64,000 bases of DNA from Apostichopus japonicus (GCF_037975245.1 NC_092582.1:6304001-6368000); one strand, 5' to 3'; shown: positions 32,583-45,655, counted from the first letter of the stretch. Notes: a model not told the origin generated them from the sequence alone. Numbers and translations are program-made.

Positions 32583-33263
32583 CTATCCTACCACCACCAA
32601 TTAGTGTGGGTGATGTTGGTATTTTAACAAGGCTTTAAAGAGATGTGAGACCAGTTTAATACTGTATATACTTGATACGATGGTGTATACCGTGCTATAG
32701 TGTGTATAGGCATAGTCACTCAGACGTTGTAACTGAGTTATGTGTGGTTTCGTTATCGTGTCTTGTCGGAACTGCAATATACGTGTGGGTTATAACGTAA
32801 GATAATCTCTTATGATCTCGCAATCGCTGGTCCACGGATGTTTTTCACAATTATAACACTAGGAGGTCAAGTGTATTAACCGATACCAAACTACATTTCA
32901 AGTATATTCCTGTAAACTGCGTGCTTTATAGCTTACTTAATCTTACACACATCTGTAAATATCAACAGCAAAGGATACTGTCATACTATGACATATGACA
33001 AAGCTATTAACCTAAGTACAGCCATATCTATTCTAGCAACATTCGGACTTTCTCAAATGCACTATTCCGTATACAATCGGTAGCCTTCATTGATTCATCA
33101 TTATTATTCCCGTGGTACTATAATGTAGCTTAGAGTAAAGTAGTTCCATGATTTCATAGCCATAACTTACTTCAACTTTAGCGACGGAAACCGAGATTCT
33201 TGGTGCAGTCTTTGAAATGAACTATAGGGGCCAAAACAGCTTCCGTTACAGGTTGTTCAGGAA

Positions 33264-33267
<4 letters not shown>

Positions 33268-33303
<36 letters not shown>

Positions 33304-33365
33304 GTATATATATATTATATATATAAATAAATATATATATATATATACCGTATATATATAAACCG

Positions 33366-33397
<32 letters not shown>

Positions 33398-33433
33398 AAT
33401 ATATATATATATAAATATATATTTCTATATATA

Positions 33434-33470
<37 letters not shown>
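33268..33470. repeat. (AT)n with ACCGTATAT interruptions
   Basis: About 200 bp of AT dinucleotide broken by ACCGTATATAT and AAATATAT variants. Confidence 0.95.
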
Positions 33471-33473
<3 letters not shown>

Positions 33474-35627
33474 CATTTGCAGAGAAATTAACCAGAAAAA
33501 ATGCTAACCGTTGTAAAATTTAATTTATTCGTCTGTAAGCTATGTATGGAACAAATATTTCTCTCGTCTTTGAGTGTTCATCGAACACGCAGGCCAATTC
33601 TGTCAGCTCCAATTCTTCTTACGTACTGACAATTTTCAAGTTCAACCCCCATCGGTGGTCACAATTAGAAACTTCTTAATTTTTCCGGTTCATATCCGCT
33701 TCTAATGATGAATAGCTCTCATGCTGGTACTTCTAACAGCTCACAGGTGCTACCTTAAAATCGTTGTGTACTGCTGACTTATGGTACAGAATAATTCTAA
33801 CCGGACAACACCGTGGGAATTACCACAAAGGAGCCGTAGTACTGTACATGGGAAGCATCAATTGTCAAAAAAAAAGAAGGAAAAAAGGAGCACGAATAAG
33901 TGGATGTTGGAATTAATGTCTGTTATAAGTAACGTTGGTATTTGAATAGAATACGTGCCCTCGGGATATGGTTAAATGCTTGAAGATGGTCTCTTAACTC
34001 CTACCTTTGATTAAAATTAATCCATGGTGACAAAGTAGACCCAACAGGAGCCAACTAACCCCTACCCCCCCCCCCCCCAACATCATATGGTTTTAATGGC
34101 TCAGTTGGGGTTGACTTTTAACCATATGATTATTCATTAGGCAGATTAGCCACTTAAAAACTTTCTGTATCTAAGTAAACTATAACGATGATGTTTTTTT
34201 AATATTAATGTTCGACCAACATGGAAGTCTGTTGTAGTCCTTCGTTTCTTATTGAGATGTTAGATTGTCAAAACTCCATATCTCTCTGAACCGAAATTAT
34301 ACAACAAATCATTTGTATTGGCTTAATTCTGAACTGATTCCTGCGATTTTCTTAAATAATAACAATTGATAAAATAATCAGCGGAACAATAAATCTTTGT
34401 GAAGTGTCGAGGATGCCAGTAAAAAAAAAATTCCGCATTTGTAAAATAAGTTTGGTTCTCATCGAAAAGGCTCGATGTGGGACAAATTTGTATCTGGTAA
34501 CAATCTAATATTATCTCCGCCCGCATTGTCTCGACAGATGAGTCGGGGAAACCTCTGTTCGTAATTATGTGAATTCTTTTGATCTCGCTTTCCCTATATT
34601 TCTCGTCCCCAATAATAAAACAAAATGAAAAGTTTGACCAGGACACCCTGACCACAAATTACACATTGATGCTAAGAAAACATTCCCAGTGTCTCACGTT
34701 CAAGGACAAATCAATATATATAGATAATAAAAGAAAACAAAAGCGTTTAGAAAAGGTAAGCCATGAAAACAAAACCAGCCCCTCATTGAATTAAAATCCT
34801 TATTTCGAATATCCGAAGATACTTATAGATGCCTAAAAGTTCAACCATTCATAGTTCATACTGCAATGTATATATCTATTGTTATATATATATTAGATAC
34901 TGAGATATTCATATAGCACATTGCATAAACGCATAATCTCTAAAGCAGCTCTTATCGTTCACATTGGAAGTTTTCTTAACTTTTCCGATTCTGTTCGACA
35001 AAGTTTTTTAATCAGGCACATAATAATGTAGTTCATTGGCTTGTCTATTCAAAGTACGGTCATTTGAAATAATGACGAAAATCATTTAAAAATCAGTTGA
35101 AAATCTCCAATTTGCTGTTTACATGTGAAGTGTCTGGTCGATGATATATGTTGAGGAAACCGTATGGATACATTCAATTGCTCATAAACCTACAATTTGA
35201 TGTCTAAATTGAGGAATAATTATTAATTTATTCAAGTGGCTTTTGAATCTTCGATCGAATAATATTGTTAGAAAATACAAGTAGTTGACATATCCTATAT
35301 TCTGCAGACAGAATCGCGCTCCTATAATAACATATAATCTACTTCGTTGGTACTTATTGAAAAAGTCAACAAAGTAGACCACAAAAAAAATCATTAAAAA
35401 AAAAATACGTTTGAGTCATATTGAACTCATCTTACATGCATTCAAAGGGTCACTCGCACTTACATTGTTTTAACCAGTGCAATAATTAGGGTTGACTCAG
35501 TTCCACATTGCAATCCCATATGCAGGTCATTATTTGCCATACTTTCACGTTCAACTAAAGTACTAAACATAGGACACTGTCACACATTTTTGGATCTGAT
35601 CCCTACTAAAGTATGAATTTATCCTTA
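33471..35627. other. no confident gene; one weak exon candidate
   Basis: At 34633-34755 a 41-codon frame (FDQDTLTTNYTLMLRKHSQC onward) sits between a plausible acceptor (GAAAAG after a pyrimidine tract) and GTAAGC. A poly-C run is at 34065-34078. No family was recognised. Confidence 0.3.
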
Positions 35628-35635
35628 CTTACAGT

Positions 35636-36762
35636 CAGGGTTCGCAGGTTTCTTCCGGGGGTGGAAAAAACCGCGGAATAAACCGCGGTTTATTCCACTC
35701 GGAAGAAATAGGTTTCTTCCAGTTTCTTCCGGACAAAATGGAAGAAACTCATTTTTTGGGGAAAAACTGTTGATAAAGTTTCATAACAACCTGCAATGAT
35801 TTCTAACTATGTAATAAATGGACAAGAAGCACTATAGTGTCATCTAGGTTGTCTATATCTAGGTTTGAAGCACATGACCTGCTTCCAGCATATACTGTAC
35901 ACAATATAGTACTAGGCCACTAGCATCGGACAATTCAGGGAACAACTATGGGCAAGCAATATTTTGCAGACCAAGATGGTCCTGATTATAGCCCAGTTCT
36001 TAGTTAAAAACTAGTTTCTGAGTGGAGGGGCAAGTGTTCCTTGGAAATTAGTGTAGGCCTACTACAATGCACACTCATTACTACGATTACATTGACCACT
36101 ATGACCATATTTTGTTGAGATTGAACTCAAGACACGAGGGTTACAGATTCGACTGGAAGTTGTAGTGTGAAATGAGGGCTGGCTCGTGGCCAGCTCTGTT
36201 TAATTGTGGATGTTTGTTCTTTTTGCTGTTGGGATTACAAGTCCTTCTGTTAACTACAAGTTGTAATTTAGGGAGTTGCAGAAATTAAACTGTTGCCTAA
36301 ATCTAACAGATATTGTTCGGCTATTTTCTTGGTGTTAATTGTATTAAATCCTCAGTGCATGGGCCAATCCAGGTTAATCATTCATACAGTATGGCCAGTT
36401 ATGAAATTCTGGTTGATGGGGGGATCGCGAGATGATAAGTAGTCCTTCAATATTGTGATATAAAGCAAACATCTTTTGGTGTAGAAAACAACCCAAAATT
36501 ATAATCAAAACAAAAATATCATATTTTGATGGTTTCAATGGTATGCATTTCAGTCAGATGGTGGTAAACTATATTTGTGTCTTTATCATGTATGTGGGTT
36601 GTGCTGCGTATATGCCAATTTTCACAGTTTCTTCCAGTTTCTTCCGGTTTCTTCCAGTTTCTTCCGGAAGAAACTGGAAGAAACCTGGAAGAAACAGGTT
36701 TCTTCCAGTTTCTTCCACGTCCCCGGAAGAAATAGGTTTCTTCCGGAAGAAACCAAACCCTG
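35636..36762. mobile_element. hAT-like non-autonomous transposon, 1127 bp, perfect 8-bp target duplication
   Basis: It starts CAGGGTTCGCAGGTTTCTTC and ends with the inverted counterpart (GAAGAAACCAAACCCTG). CTTACAGT flanks it on both sides (35628-35635 and 36763-36770). An 8-bp duplication and CAGGG ends are typical of the hAT superfamily. Both subterminal regions carry many GTTTCTTCC/GGAAGAAAC units (35670-35755 and 36625-36755), as expected for transposase-binding arrays. I see no transposase in the interior. Confidence 0.88.
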
Positions 36763-37214
36763 CTTACAGTTTACAGTGCCAAAGCCCATGGTAAAAGAAT
36801 AATTTATTCATGTAATTAAAAAATGTAGACAGGAGAGAATAAAAAATTGATATATACTACCCCTCTCTTTATATTTGTTTCATCTACACCTGCAGGCTCG
36901 TTACCTGGGTTATATATCTTTATTTAGACTCTCAACGAGAATATTTTTAGAAATGTAATCTTAAATTGTGTGGAACGACGATGTTAATCTTTACGTGTCA
37001 TCGTAATAGCTCTCTGTTTCCCCCGTCTTGATAACATGTGACGGGTATTGTCGAAGGAGAAAGAAATATAACAGCAATGAATCACTAATGCCAAATACCT
37101 TTGCCCCATAATCGATGATTTCGTCTGGGCAATTAAATAGATGTTTACAAATGTACGTAAATAAACTATACATAAACACGCATATACTGTACTTATACAT
37201 TAACATGTACATAA

Positions 37215-37248
37215 ATATAATATATATATATATACATAAACAGATATG

Positions 37249-37296
<48 letters not shown>

Positions 37297-37493
37297 AACA
37301 GATATGTATATATATATATACATATACAGATATGTATATATATATATACAGATATGTATATATATATATATATATACATAAACAGATATGCACATATATA
37401 TATATATACATAAACAGATATGTATATATATATATATATAGTTATATACATATACAGATATGTATATATATATATATATATATACATATACAG

Positions 37494-37571
<78 letters not shown>
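37215..37571. repeat. (AT)n with ACATAAACAGATATG repeats
   Basis: A compound tandem repeat: AT runs separated by ACATAAACAGATATG or ACATATACAGATATG units, about nine times, ending in about 70 bp of pure AT. Long open frames here are artefacts. Confidence 0.95.
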
Positions 37572-37573
<2 letters not shown>

Positions 37574-38542
37574 AAATATATCAAGGCTTGAAATTTATCG
37601 TAACGCCAATTTCTGCGTTTTTTGTGTTACCTCAGTGTCCTTGTTACCCGTTGTCATAAAGTCTGAAGAAGTGAAAAACCGCAAAGGAAATGAATAAGAC
37701 TTTTTGGTGTTACCTTTGCATTCTGTCTCACCTCACATGCTTTTGCGCGATCCATCATATGTTCGAGTGTAGATCACTAAACGTCTTTGGTCTATGCTTT
37801 TCGAATTTAGAGGTTCCTGTATTACAGTGATAGGTTTAACAGGGAACAAGTGATTGCTATTATACCACTGGTGTATCCTTATCTAACATCATGAAGGAAC
37901 TCGCGCTCGTATTCGTGAATGGGCTTCATTCTGGCACGGCATATGATTTGAAATGTTTGATATAGTAGCTATACCGATGCACCAAGGGACTTTAACTGCT
38001 CTCAGTTGGTCCACTTCTATATCTACTTAAATATTATGCATAAACAGATGATGCTTTTTCACTGGAGTCACTGGACACTTTTGAAAAATTGACAAAAGAT
38101 TTGCATTATCATAATAAATGTTCGGTCTGAACGTTTCATTTTGGCCCACCGCCTGTGACGTATATTGGTGGCGTTTGTTTGTGTGTGTGCGTGTGACATC
38201 CGGGTTTGTTAACCAAACTCAAAAAGTACTTGATGGTTCAATTAATACTTGACACGTGGATCCATCTTTGTGTAACACAATAACGTGTAAGGTAAAGATT
38301 GGATTAGTTTGGTATGTTAACCCACGTTAGTAAGTACAAAAACCCTATCGTGATTTGTAAAGTTCAAATGTCAAATTGACGTCAACAGAGGTCAAACCTG
38401 AAATCCTGTTAAACATTGTTATTTGTTACTCAGTATGTAGAGATTATTAGGAAGTGGGTGGTTCCTTGCTGGAAGCATAGGAAACTATGCAGTCCTATTG
38501 GCCAATGTGTGTGTGTGCGCGTGTGTGCGTTTGTTTTTCTAT

Positions 38543-38695
38543 CTGACCGAGGACTTGAACAAAAGAATTTCAGGTCCTCGGTTGTGATTTCTAAAGAATC
38601 ACCACGTCCTCGGAAGAATTCTATTGTATGGGGTATTGTTAACGTTAGGGTACGTGGATTTGAGCAATGGAAAATACAATGGGGTCCTCGGTCTG
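38543..38695. mobile_element. short MITE with CTGACCGAGGAC-type inverted ends
   Basis: CTGACCGAGGAC at 38543 and GTCCTCGGTCTG ending at 38695 are inverted with one mismatch. Internal GTCCTCGG copies (38573 and 38609) add hairpins. It lies between (GT)n tracts. A related but more diverged copy is at 53268-53428. Confidence 0.7.
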
Positions 38696-38939
38696 AATGT
38701 AATACAAACATGTATGTGTGTGTGTGTGCGTCTGTGACACTTGCTTGGGTCCGCGATAACTGAGAGATGAATATTTGTCATATTTGCTATGTAGATGTAT
38801 TATAATGAGGAGGTGTGCTCTTTTGTTTTGGGGCTGACTTTATGAACATTATTAAAGTTAAGGGGTCAAAACGTAAACAAATTACATCTCAATAAATATG
38901 CATCATTAAGTCGGATTGTACCCAAACTATACGTAAACA

Positions 38940-40040
38940 GTTGTTGGTTAATATCTGGCCTAACTTTTTGGGGGACATATCTGGGCCTTAACAAATTCTT
39001 GGCCATTTTTTGGGCTGGGTGAACGCAGAATTGATTTCCACCTCAACTGCATTTTCTGACACATTCTTTGGGCTCGAATTTGTTGGTCCTTATATTTTTG
39101 GGACCATTTAGGCCCCACATTGTCTTTACAAAGTGTAACTTGCATGAACTTCATATTTAGAATGTATAGCCCCTTAGTTATTGCAGAAGCCAAATGACCT
39201 GTGAAGGTAAAGGCTATTTGAGGTTAACAGAGGTTAGCTCCAAACGTAAATCTTTGATGAATATTCAGACTCGATATATATTTACCTCATTGCAAGAACC
39301 TTGCTGATCACTTCAAGTCCACACGCCACATTGGTCATAACTTCAAAATCTTGTCTGCAGCGTTACAACGTGACAAGGAACCACCACACAGTTTTCTGAC
39401 ATTACACATGTATTTGCAGCCCGATCCCACTTCATGGTGTGTTTAATGCATATGCATGACATTTGGGCTCTTTGACCCAAGTTCAAACGATACAAGTGAA
39501 GACGATTGATCTGTGATAGCTGCCAGTAGTAAGTTGTGAAGTGTAGTACTATATAGCGACCTGTCATCAAAGATAAAGGAACAATTTGTAAATTTGAATC
39601 GTAATCATACACTGGTGGTAGAGACAAGTTTTTAGTCACAAAGTCACATTTCAGTAAAACAGTATGCATAGTAAGTTAAGAAAAGATCACAGTAATTAAG
39701 AGAATAAAATAACACCACAAGTGAGCCTTAGAATGTGTTTGGTATGATATGTGTCACTGTATGTGATGATTAGTACTCAAAGGATAAAACTGATTACCTT
39801 TTGGGTTTATCCTCAGCAACAGCTATATTACACTAGATAAGGAGTATGACTCCGTAGGACTAGATGGAGTATGTCCTATATAGGTGATTAAGGTCATAAT
39901 AAGTGTCAAATGTGATGCAGAGTATACAAAGTAAATCTCTGCAGTGTCGCACGGATATACTGTATTATGTACATTCATGCAAGAACTAACCAGGCCCTAA
40001 AACTAGTACATACCACCTCAAACGCAAGAGATTATAACCT
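38940..40040. other. no recognisable gene
   Basis: Unique-looking AT-rich DNA. AAGGTAAAGGCTATTTGAGG with AACAGAGGTTAG at about 39205-39240 resembles the AGGTCA-rich dispersed repeat. Confidence 0.45.
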
Positions 40041-40146
40041 AGCAGAATGATTGACCACAATACAAAAGTATACTCATTGCGTGGACGTATCGACGTACTG
40101 TAGATTTGTGAATTTAGCTATCAAGCTTTCAAATGGCGTCGAAATT

Positions 40147-40353
40147 GATCTTGTGCTAAATTACCGCGACGCAAATGACATGGGTCCGAGGTGCACGCTG
40201 ATCGTGGATGCATCATTATATGGGCTAGGGGCAGTAATAGCCCACAATGTACATGGTGCAGAGAAGGTCATAGCATTTGGCTTTGTCGTACGTTGTCCAA
40301 AAACTGAGAAGAAAACGATGGTGCAAACTGCAATGAACTTACAAGTGTTTTAG
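40147..40353 (+). pseudogene. Ty3/gypsy retrotransposon RNase H relic
   Basis: The frame contains LIVDASLYGLGAVIAH, then GAEKVIAFGF and PKTEKKTMVQT. This is the start of the Ty3/gypsy reverse-transcriptase-linked RNase H domain: DAS-YGLGAVL, G-EKPIAFASR, KTEKKYAQ. The first catalytic Asp (in VDAS) is kept, but SR-L and the E-A-A motif are altered and a stop follows. Neither reverse transcriptase nor integrase nor LTRs were found nearby, so it is a short decayed fragment. Confidence 0.75.
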
Positions 40354-41236
40354 CGTAAAATGCTTTGACCTGCAGTAATGTTTGGTAAAGCAAGATCTAA
40401 CACAAAAGAAACAAATTCAAATCACGTTCTTCATAGGACGTTAGTCATAGTTACTGATTAGTGCATAAGTACAACACGTACAGAAGAAATTGGGAATTCT
40501 TATTTCATGTCGATACATGGCGTCGGTGAAAGTTGCTTTGAAGCACGTAAGAAATTTTAAAGAAATTGACATTTATGTCTGGTAGTAATGTCATAACAGT
40601 CTAACTATCGCATTAAGGTATGCTTAGATCAATCATATGCTGCGACTTCCTGATAAATAAAAAAAAATTCACAAAGGTTATATCACTTTCTGATAGTGAC
40701 AAAAAACCGTGCTTTGGCGATTTCATTTAAGCCGCACAAGTACACTAATAATCTTTTAATAGATATTTCTTGTTAACTTTAGCGTAACGTAATTTATTTG
40801 TCCAATTACAAGTACTTGTTGTATTAACTGGACATTGATATAACTATATGAGGGCAATAATTAAATAACCAGTCATAAATAGTGAAATATACGAAGTGGG
40901 AACGGCTGTGTATTTTTGAAAGATCGGAGATCCTAGATATCGTTATGATGCCAACAGGTCAGAATTATGGCACCGTTTTATAACTATGAAGATTGTGAAA
41001 ACGATCGGGCCTCAATATACTAACTTGATAAATAACTTACCGAGAAAGTGCTTGCGGCGTTTATATCAGACGTAGTACTGTAGGTTTGTTATGCTTCCTT
41101 GAAGCATTTCGCAGATCTGCAAAGACATATACTAACAAAGTTACGTAAATTGGATGTCGACGAAAGTTATTAAATGTTTTATAGAAATTTGAAATGATTA
41201 ACATGATGTACATATATATATATACCCCCTCTACAT

Positions 41237-41769
41237 CAGGGGTTCCCTAACTGGGGTGCATGAACCCCAGGGGGTGCGTGAGTCCATCCCAGGGGGTCGT
41301 AAGACGTTTCTGAAAGTCAAAACTAGAGTACCTTTTGTTGAACTAAAATCTGATATATCATATAAGTTAGTAATGTATAGAAACGTCATACCTATCGACA
41401 AACTCTTTTCGCGTTCCATACGCATATGTTGCCATAGTAATACCGTACCATGCATGTGATAAATAACTGAATTATGAAACAGACACAGGCCGCATGACTT
41501 TGGTGAAGTTGGGGTACGCTTGACAGTACGTCGTGAAGATAAAGAGCTGATCTCATCTTGAAGTTTCCAAATAAATATTTGTTCATCTCTTGTTTTTTTT
41601 TTCATTACAATATTACAATATTACACTATGAACTTGATCGTTTACAAAGCACTGTTATGCGTATTATAGTATAATAATGACTCAGATCGTGTCTCGATAG
41701 GTTGGGGGTTCGTGGACAACTCTGACTTCCACAGGGGGTTCGTGTGGGGATAAGGTTAGGGAAATCCTG
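41237..41769. mobile_element. hAT-like element, 533 bp, degenerate ends
   Basis: The left end CAGGGGTTCCCTAACTGGGG and the right end (complement CAGGATTTCCCTAACC) form imperfect inverted repeats. The flanks CTCTACAT and CTCTATAG match at 6 of 8 bases, consistent with an old 8-bp hAT duplication. Subterminal GGGGGTGCG/GGGGGTTCGTG hairpins are present. A - strand frame at 41500-41560 faintly resembles the C-terminus of ZBED-type transposases, but I do not rely on it. Confidence 0.7.
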
Positions 41770-42219
41770 CTCTATAGGCTGTTTAGAACATTTATTTTTC
41801 CTGATAGTAGTTTTATCGTATTATTGTAGGTTCTCATTTGTATGTTATGTATGGATGCAGAAGACGTGCACTTCATTTGATTCAAGAGTGTACGACTTTG
41901 CCTGATCTGTTATTTGGAATGTTGGCCAAGTGTATTTCATACGAGACACAAATTAGATGAAATACAGTAAAGTAGTCTTCGTTTCAATGTTTACGTTTCT
42001 CAATATCGAGACTTTGCCCTCAAATCAGGTATAAAGCATTTAGAAGCATATCGGGTTATGTGTGTAGGCCCTAGTAATCGACAGACCATTAAACTCTTAC
42101 CAATGCTTTTAAAGACACCTGCATCAAATGTGAAACTTATTGCAGACGACCCCATGTCCGTTCTATACACATCTCAATGGGAAGACGGCAAACCATAAAC
42201 AAAACTTGGCCTCACACAC

Positions 42220-42310
42220 ATACATACACCCAAACATACACACATATATATAAATATATATATATATGTATATCAAATATGTATATTTATATACAGTATA
42301 TATATATAAA
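42220..42310. repeat. TA/CA-rich simple repeat
   Basis: CATACA and TATATA repeats directly downstream (on the - strand) of the tRNA-like unit. Confidence 0.85.
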
Positions 42311-42358
42311 TGAAAATCGTAATGAGTTGGAAAATCAAGAACAGTGAAAAAACTTCCA

Positions 42359-42430
42359 GCCTCCACCGGGATTCGAACCCGGGCCTCCCGCTCTGTACGC
42401 GGACACCCTAACCAACTAGGCTATGGACGC
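42359..42430 (-). tRNA. tRNA-like sequence, predicted anticodon ACA (possible tRNA pseudogene or SINE head)
   Basis: The 72-nt - strand sequence folds as a cloverleaf: acceptor GCGTCCA/TGGAGGC (one G-G mismatch), D stem GCCT/GGGT, anticodon stem TCCGC/GCGGG with loop GTACAGA, T stem CCGGG/CCCGG with loop TTCGAAT. A box TAGCCTAGTTGG and B box GGTTCGAATCC are consensus. A TTTTTT terminator lies about 6 nt after the 3' end. ACA would read the Cys codon UGU, but eukaryotes normally use GCA, so a pseudogene or SINE head is more likely than a working tRNA-Cys. Confidence 0.6.
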
Positions 42431-42674
42431 TGATTGTATGTCCAGAGGTTCGAAACCGGTAAGGAAGGTCGTAATTCCACTGTAGGCGTTTGTCACCCCT
42501 ATCGAACAATACTAGTTCTGTTTTTGGTGACATATTTTTCCTTACTCTAGGGATCAAACATGATGCTAACCAACTCGAAAATCATTTGTGATCCCTACAG
42601 CCGGATCTCGAAAGAGATACTTTGAACAGACTTTATGTTAATGGAATGGAGGTAAACGACAAAGGCAAATAAAC

Positions 42675-42687
42675 ATAAATATATATA

Positions 42688-42776
<89 letters not shown>

Positions 42777-42850
42777 TCCAACCTACATACATACACACAT
42801 ACATACATGATACATACATTCATATATACCTACCTACATACATACATACG
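42675..42850. repeat. (AT)n followed by (CATA)n
   Basis: About 100 bp of AT with one AGACAT interruption, then CATACATA-type repeats. Confidence 0.95.
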
Positions 42851-43004
42851 GTGTTAAACTATGACCATAACAGGGCACTGTTATGATATAGCTGTGGAAT
42901 TGTTGAAGTGCACGCTGCTATGTATAGCGCAATTTGGTATACTAGAGTAGTGTAGCATATAAGTCTATGTGAACAGACACAGTGCTCACCGCATATACGA
43001 GGTA

Positions 43005-43274
43005 CTACTTTCTGCATTTTTCTGCTGACATGGCCCAATCGCGGACACACGTGCTATCCTGGCCTTTGATTACTCTCTGAAAAGACTCAACAAGTTCCTT
43101 TCGAAAGTAGGAGTCGGAAACCCTGGAAATAAAGCTAACTCCGGGATTACGCAGGTACTCTGCAACAAGCACATTATGATCGATTGGTCTTTGGCTTTTC
43201 ATACTACACAATATCTCGATTGTCGCAAGTTTTGACATTAGTGTGTGCCTTTCCCACGTAGGGTGGACAATCAC
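43005..43274 (-). CDS. coding-like frame, unknown protein fragment
   Basis: The - strand frame reads PTWERHTLMSKLATIEILCS, then MKSQRPIDHNVLVAEYLRNP and GVSFISRVSDSYFRKELVES, ending CVRDWAMSAEKCRK and stop. It has mixed, protein-like composition and no simple repeat. An in-frame stop lies just upstream, so if real it would be a last exon entered by splicing, or a retroelement relic. No ATG start or clear acceptor was identified and I recognise no family. Confidence 0.28.
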   Translation of the reverse strand: MIVHPTWERHTLMSKLATIEILCSMKSQRPIDHNVLVAEYLRNPGVSFISRVSDSYFRKELVESFQRVIKGQDSTCVRDWAMSAEKCRK

Positions 43275-44272
43275 AACAATTAGCGGTTATACTACTTTGT
43301 AGGGATTAAGAAATGGGTCTGCTAAACTGTTAGAGTATAGCTGGTTCATTATTCTAGCTTTCATTATAGAATAGACCACCAGATCGCTTCCATGACATAC
43401 AAGAATTTGAAGAAACATGCTTCAAAGACCAGCTGGTACCTCGCACTGAACGGTATCTGAGGCGCAATATTGAAGCAAAAAAACAGCAAATCTGTTTGCC
43501 ATACTGTGATGCCAAAACAATCTTTGTCCTAAAAATAAAAGCTATACTTATGCGTTTCAAATCATTTTGACAATATATCAAATAGAGGCATATCTCTCAG
43601 CTAGTACCAGTGTTTCGACTCACATTTTGCATGTAAAATACTAGAAATTTTATTGTTAGCCATTAATTGCATTCTGAGGGCAACCTGACCATTTGTAGGT
43701 TGATCTTGCTAAACGTAGACTCTCTTCCAAATTTGGAATAAACTCTCTAGCCGATCTGCAAACTTAGTAACCATTTTTATCCGCAAATACTAAAATTTGT
43801 CGACTCCATATATTCTCAAGCAAACACTTTCCTACTGTACTCTATGGACTTTTAGGAATATAGTTGAAAAGTGACAACGTCGTACGTGTGTTTTTGTTGG
43901 AATGTTTTCAAACTGATAAGATATATTTTATCATGTTGATGTATTTCTGTCATATATGATTATCATGAAAACATAACCCTCGTTTTCGAACTGAAAGACA
44001 GTAATTTTAGATCGTACAACGTGGTATGTGATATATGCGTGACATTTTACATATTAATCTGCGAGTCTGAACGAAAGCCCGCACTCTTTTTGAAAATATT
44101 AAAATATTACAAAACATAAGAACCGTCGTGATCCTGGTCAAGTTAACATGGGAAGTGATGACAGATTGTAAATCTTTCTTTTAACAACTCTTAAAATAAG
44201 TAAAATGAAGAACGGCCATCTAAACTGATGTTTGAAAGGGTAAAGGATAAAGGATAAAAGATAAAGGGTATG

Positions 44273-44276
<4 letters not shown>

Positions 44277-44370
<94 letters not shown>
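44277..44370. repeat. (AT)n microsatellite
   Basis: About 94 bp of AT dinucleotide. The overlapping frames are artefacts. Confidence 0.95.
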
Positions 44371-44371
<1 letters not shown>

Positions 44372-45186
44372 TGGACCCCAATCCAATAGACTTGAGAACC
44401 CTCCTGACCAAACCTGATCATGGCCCAATCGAGGTATAGTGTGGTTTCGGTTCTCTCTGGCCCTCCTTCGCTCCAACCAATGTTTCTCGGAGCAACATGA
44501 TCGTGAACTCCTGGTATGCACACTTGAAATAAGTCACAAACCTAACATAGATCCATTACCCTTTGCATTACATTCAATAAAATGATAAGTTTACCACACC
44601 TAGCTATGTGTTCATACAGAAAACACGAAGGTACAACGTGTATTAACACTCACTTCCACTGTTGCTAATTTATTCTGTCTATGTAGTTAAAATCAGACAC
44701 ATTGTCGCTTATACACACGCATGCAGCTACCAACACTGAATTATAAATTAGATCACAATGGTGGAGTTAAAAGGTTCAAGTGATGGCACCATTAACTAGG
44801 GAAATGATTTCCAATTAAAAGTGTGAGTAACGTGTTGTAGTTTACACAAGTTTTATTTTGGATTAACGAAGAAGCCGGTTATCTGACTGTGTCATTGATT
44901 GTTAAGACATTTATAATAGCAATTAAAGCACTATAGTGTATGTGTAAATCATCAGTTATATTTTCATGGTATTTTATTTTTATGATTATCATAAAAATAC
45001 CATGATAGCACAGTTTACTATCATGATAGCACAAACATATGATGATACACGAAGAGCCATAAATGTATCGTTTGATTGGCTCGATGTGTACAGATTATTA
45101 TCATGTTAGGCCTATGCTATTTCTTGAATGCACATTATAGGAGTGATAGTACCATAGTATGCACATAGGTTATATAAATATAGGCT

Positions 45187-45655
45187 ATATATATATATAT
45201 ATATATATATAGGCTATAATAGGCTATATATATATATAGGCTATATATATATCATATATATATATATATACAGTATATAGATATAGACGTAGATAGAGAT
45301 ATAGATATAAATATTGATACAGGTACAGGTACAGGCACAGGTATAGGTACAGATACAGGTACAGGTACAAGTACAGGTACCGGTACAGATACAAGAACAG
45401 ATACAGGTACAGGTAGAGATACAGATACAGGTACACATACAGGCACAGGTACAGAGACAGGTACATATACATATACAGGTACAGGTACATAAACAGGTAC
45501 AGATACAGGTACAGATACAGTTACAGATACAGATACAGGTACAGGTACATATGTAGATACAAATACAGATACAGGTACATATACAGGTATAGGTACAGAT
45601 AGAGGTACAGGAACAGATACAGGTATAGGTACAGGTACAGATACATATGCAGGTA
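45187..45655. repeat. (AT)n then hexanucleotide array (ACAGGT/ACAGAT)n
   Basis: AT tracts with AGGCTATA units run to about 45275. Then about 370 bp of six-base units alternate ACAGGT, ACAGAT and ACATAT. All frames stay open (Pro-Val, Tyr-Leu and Cys-Thr repeats), which explains the 140-codon open frame. Not a gene. Confidence 0.95.

Noticed and set aside
34323-34655. 110-codon - strand frame
   Set aside because: No motif or splice support; it overlaps a slightly better + strand exon candidate.
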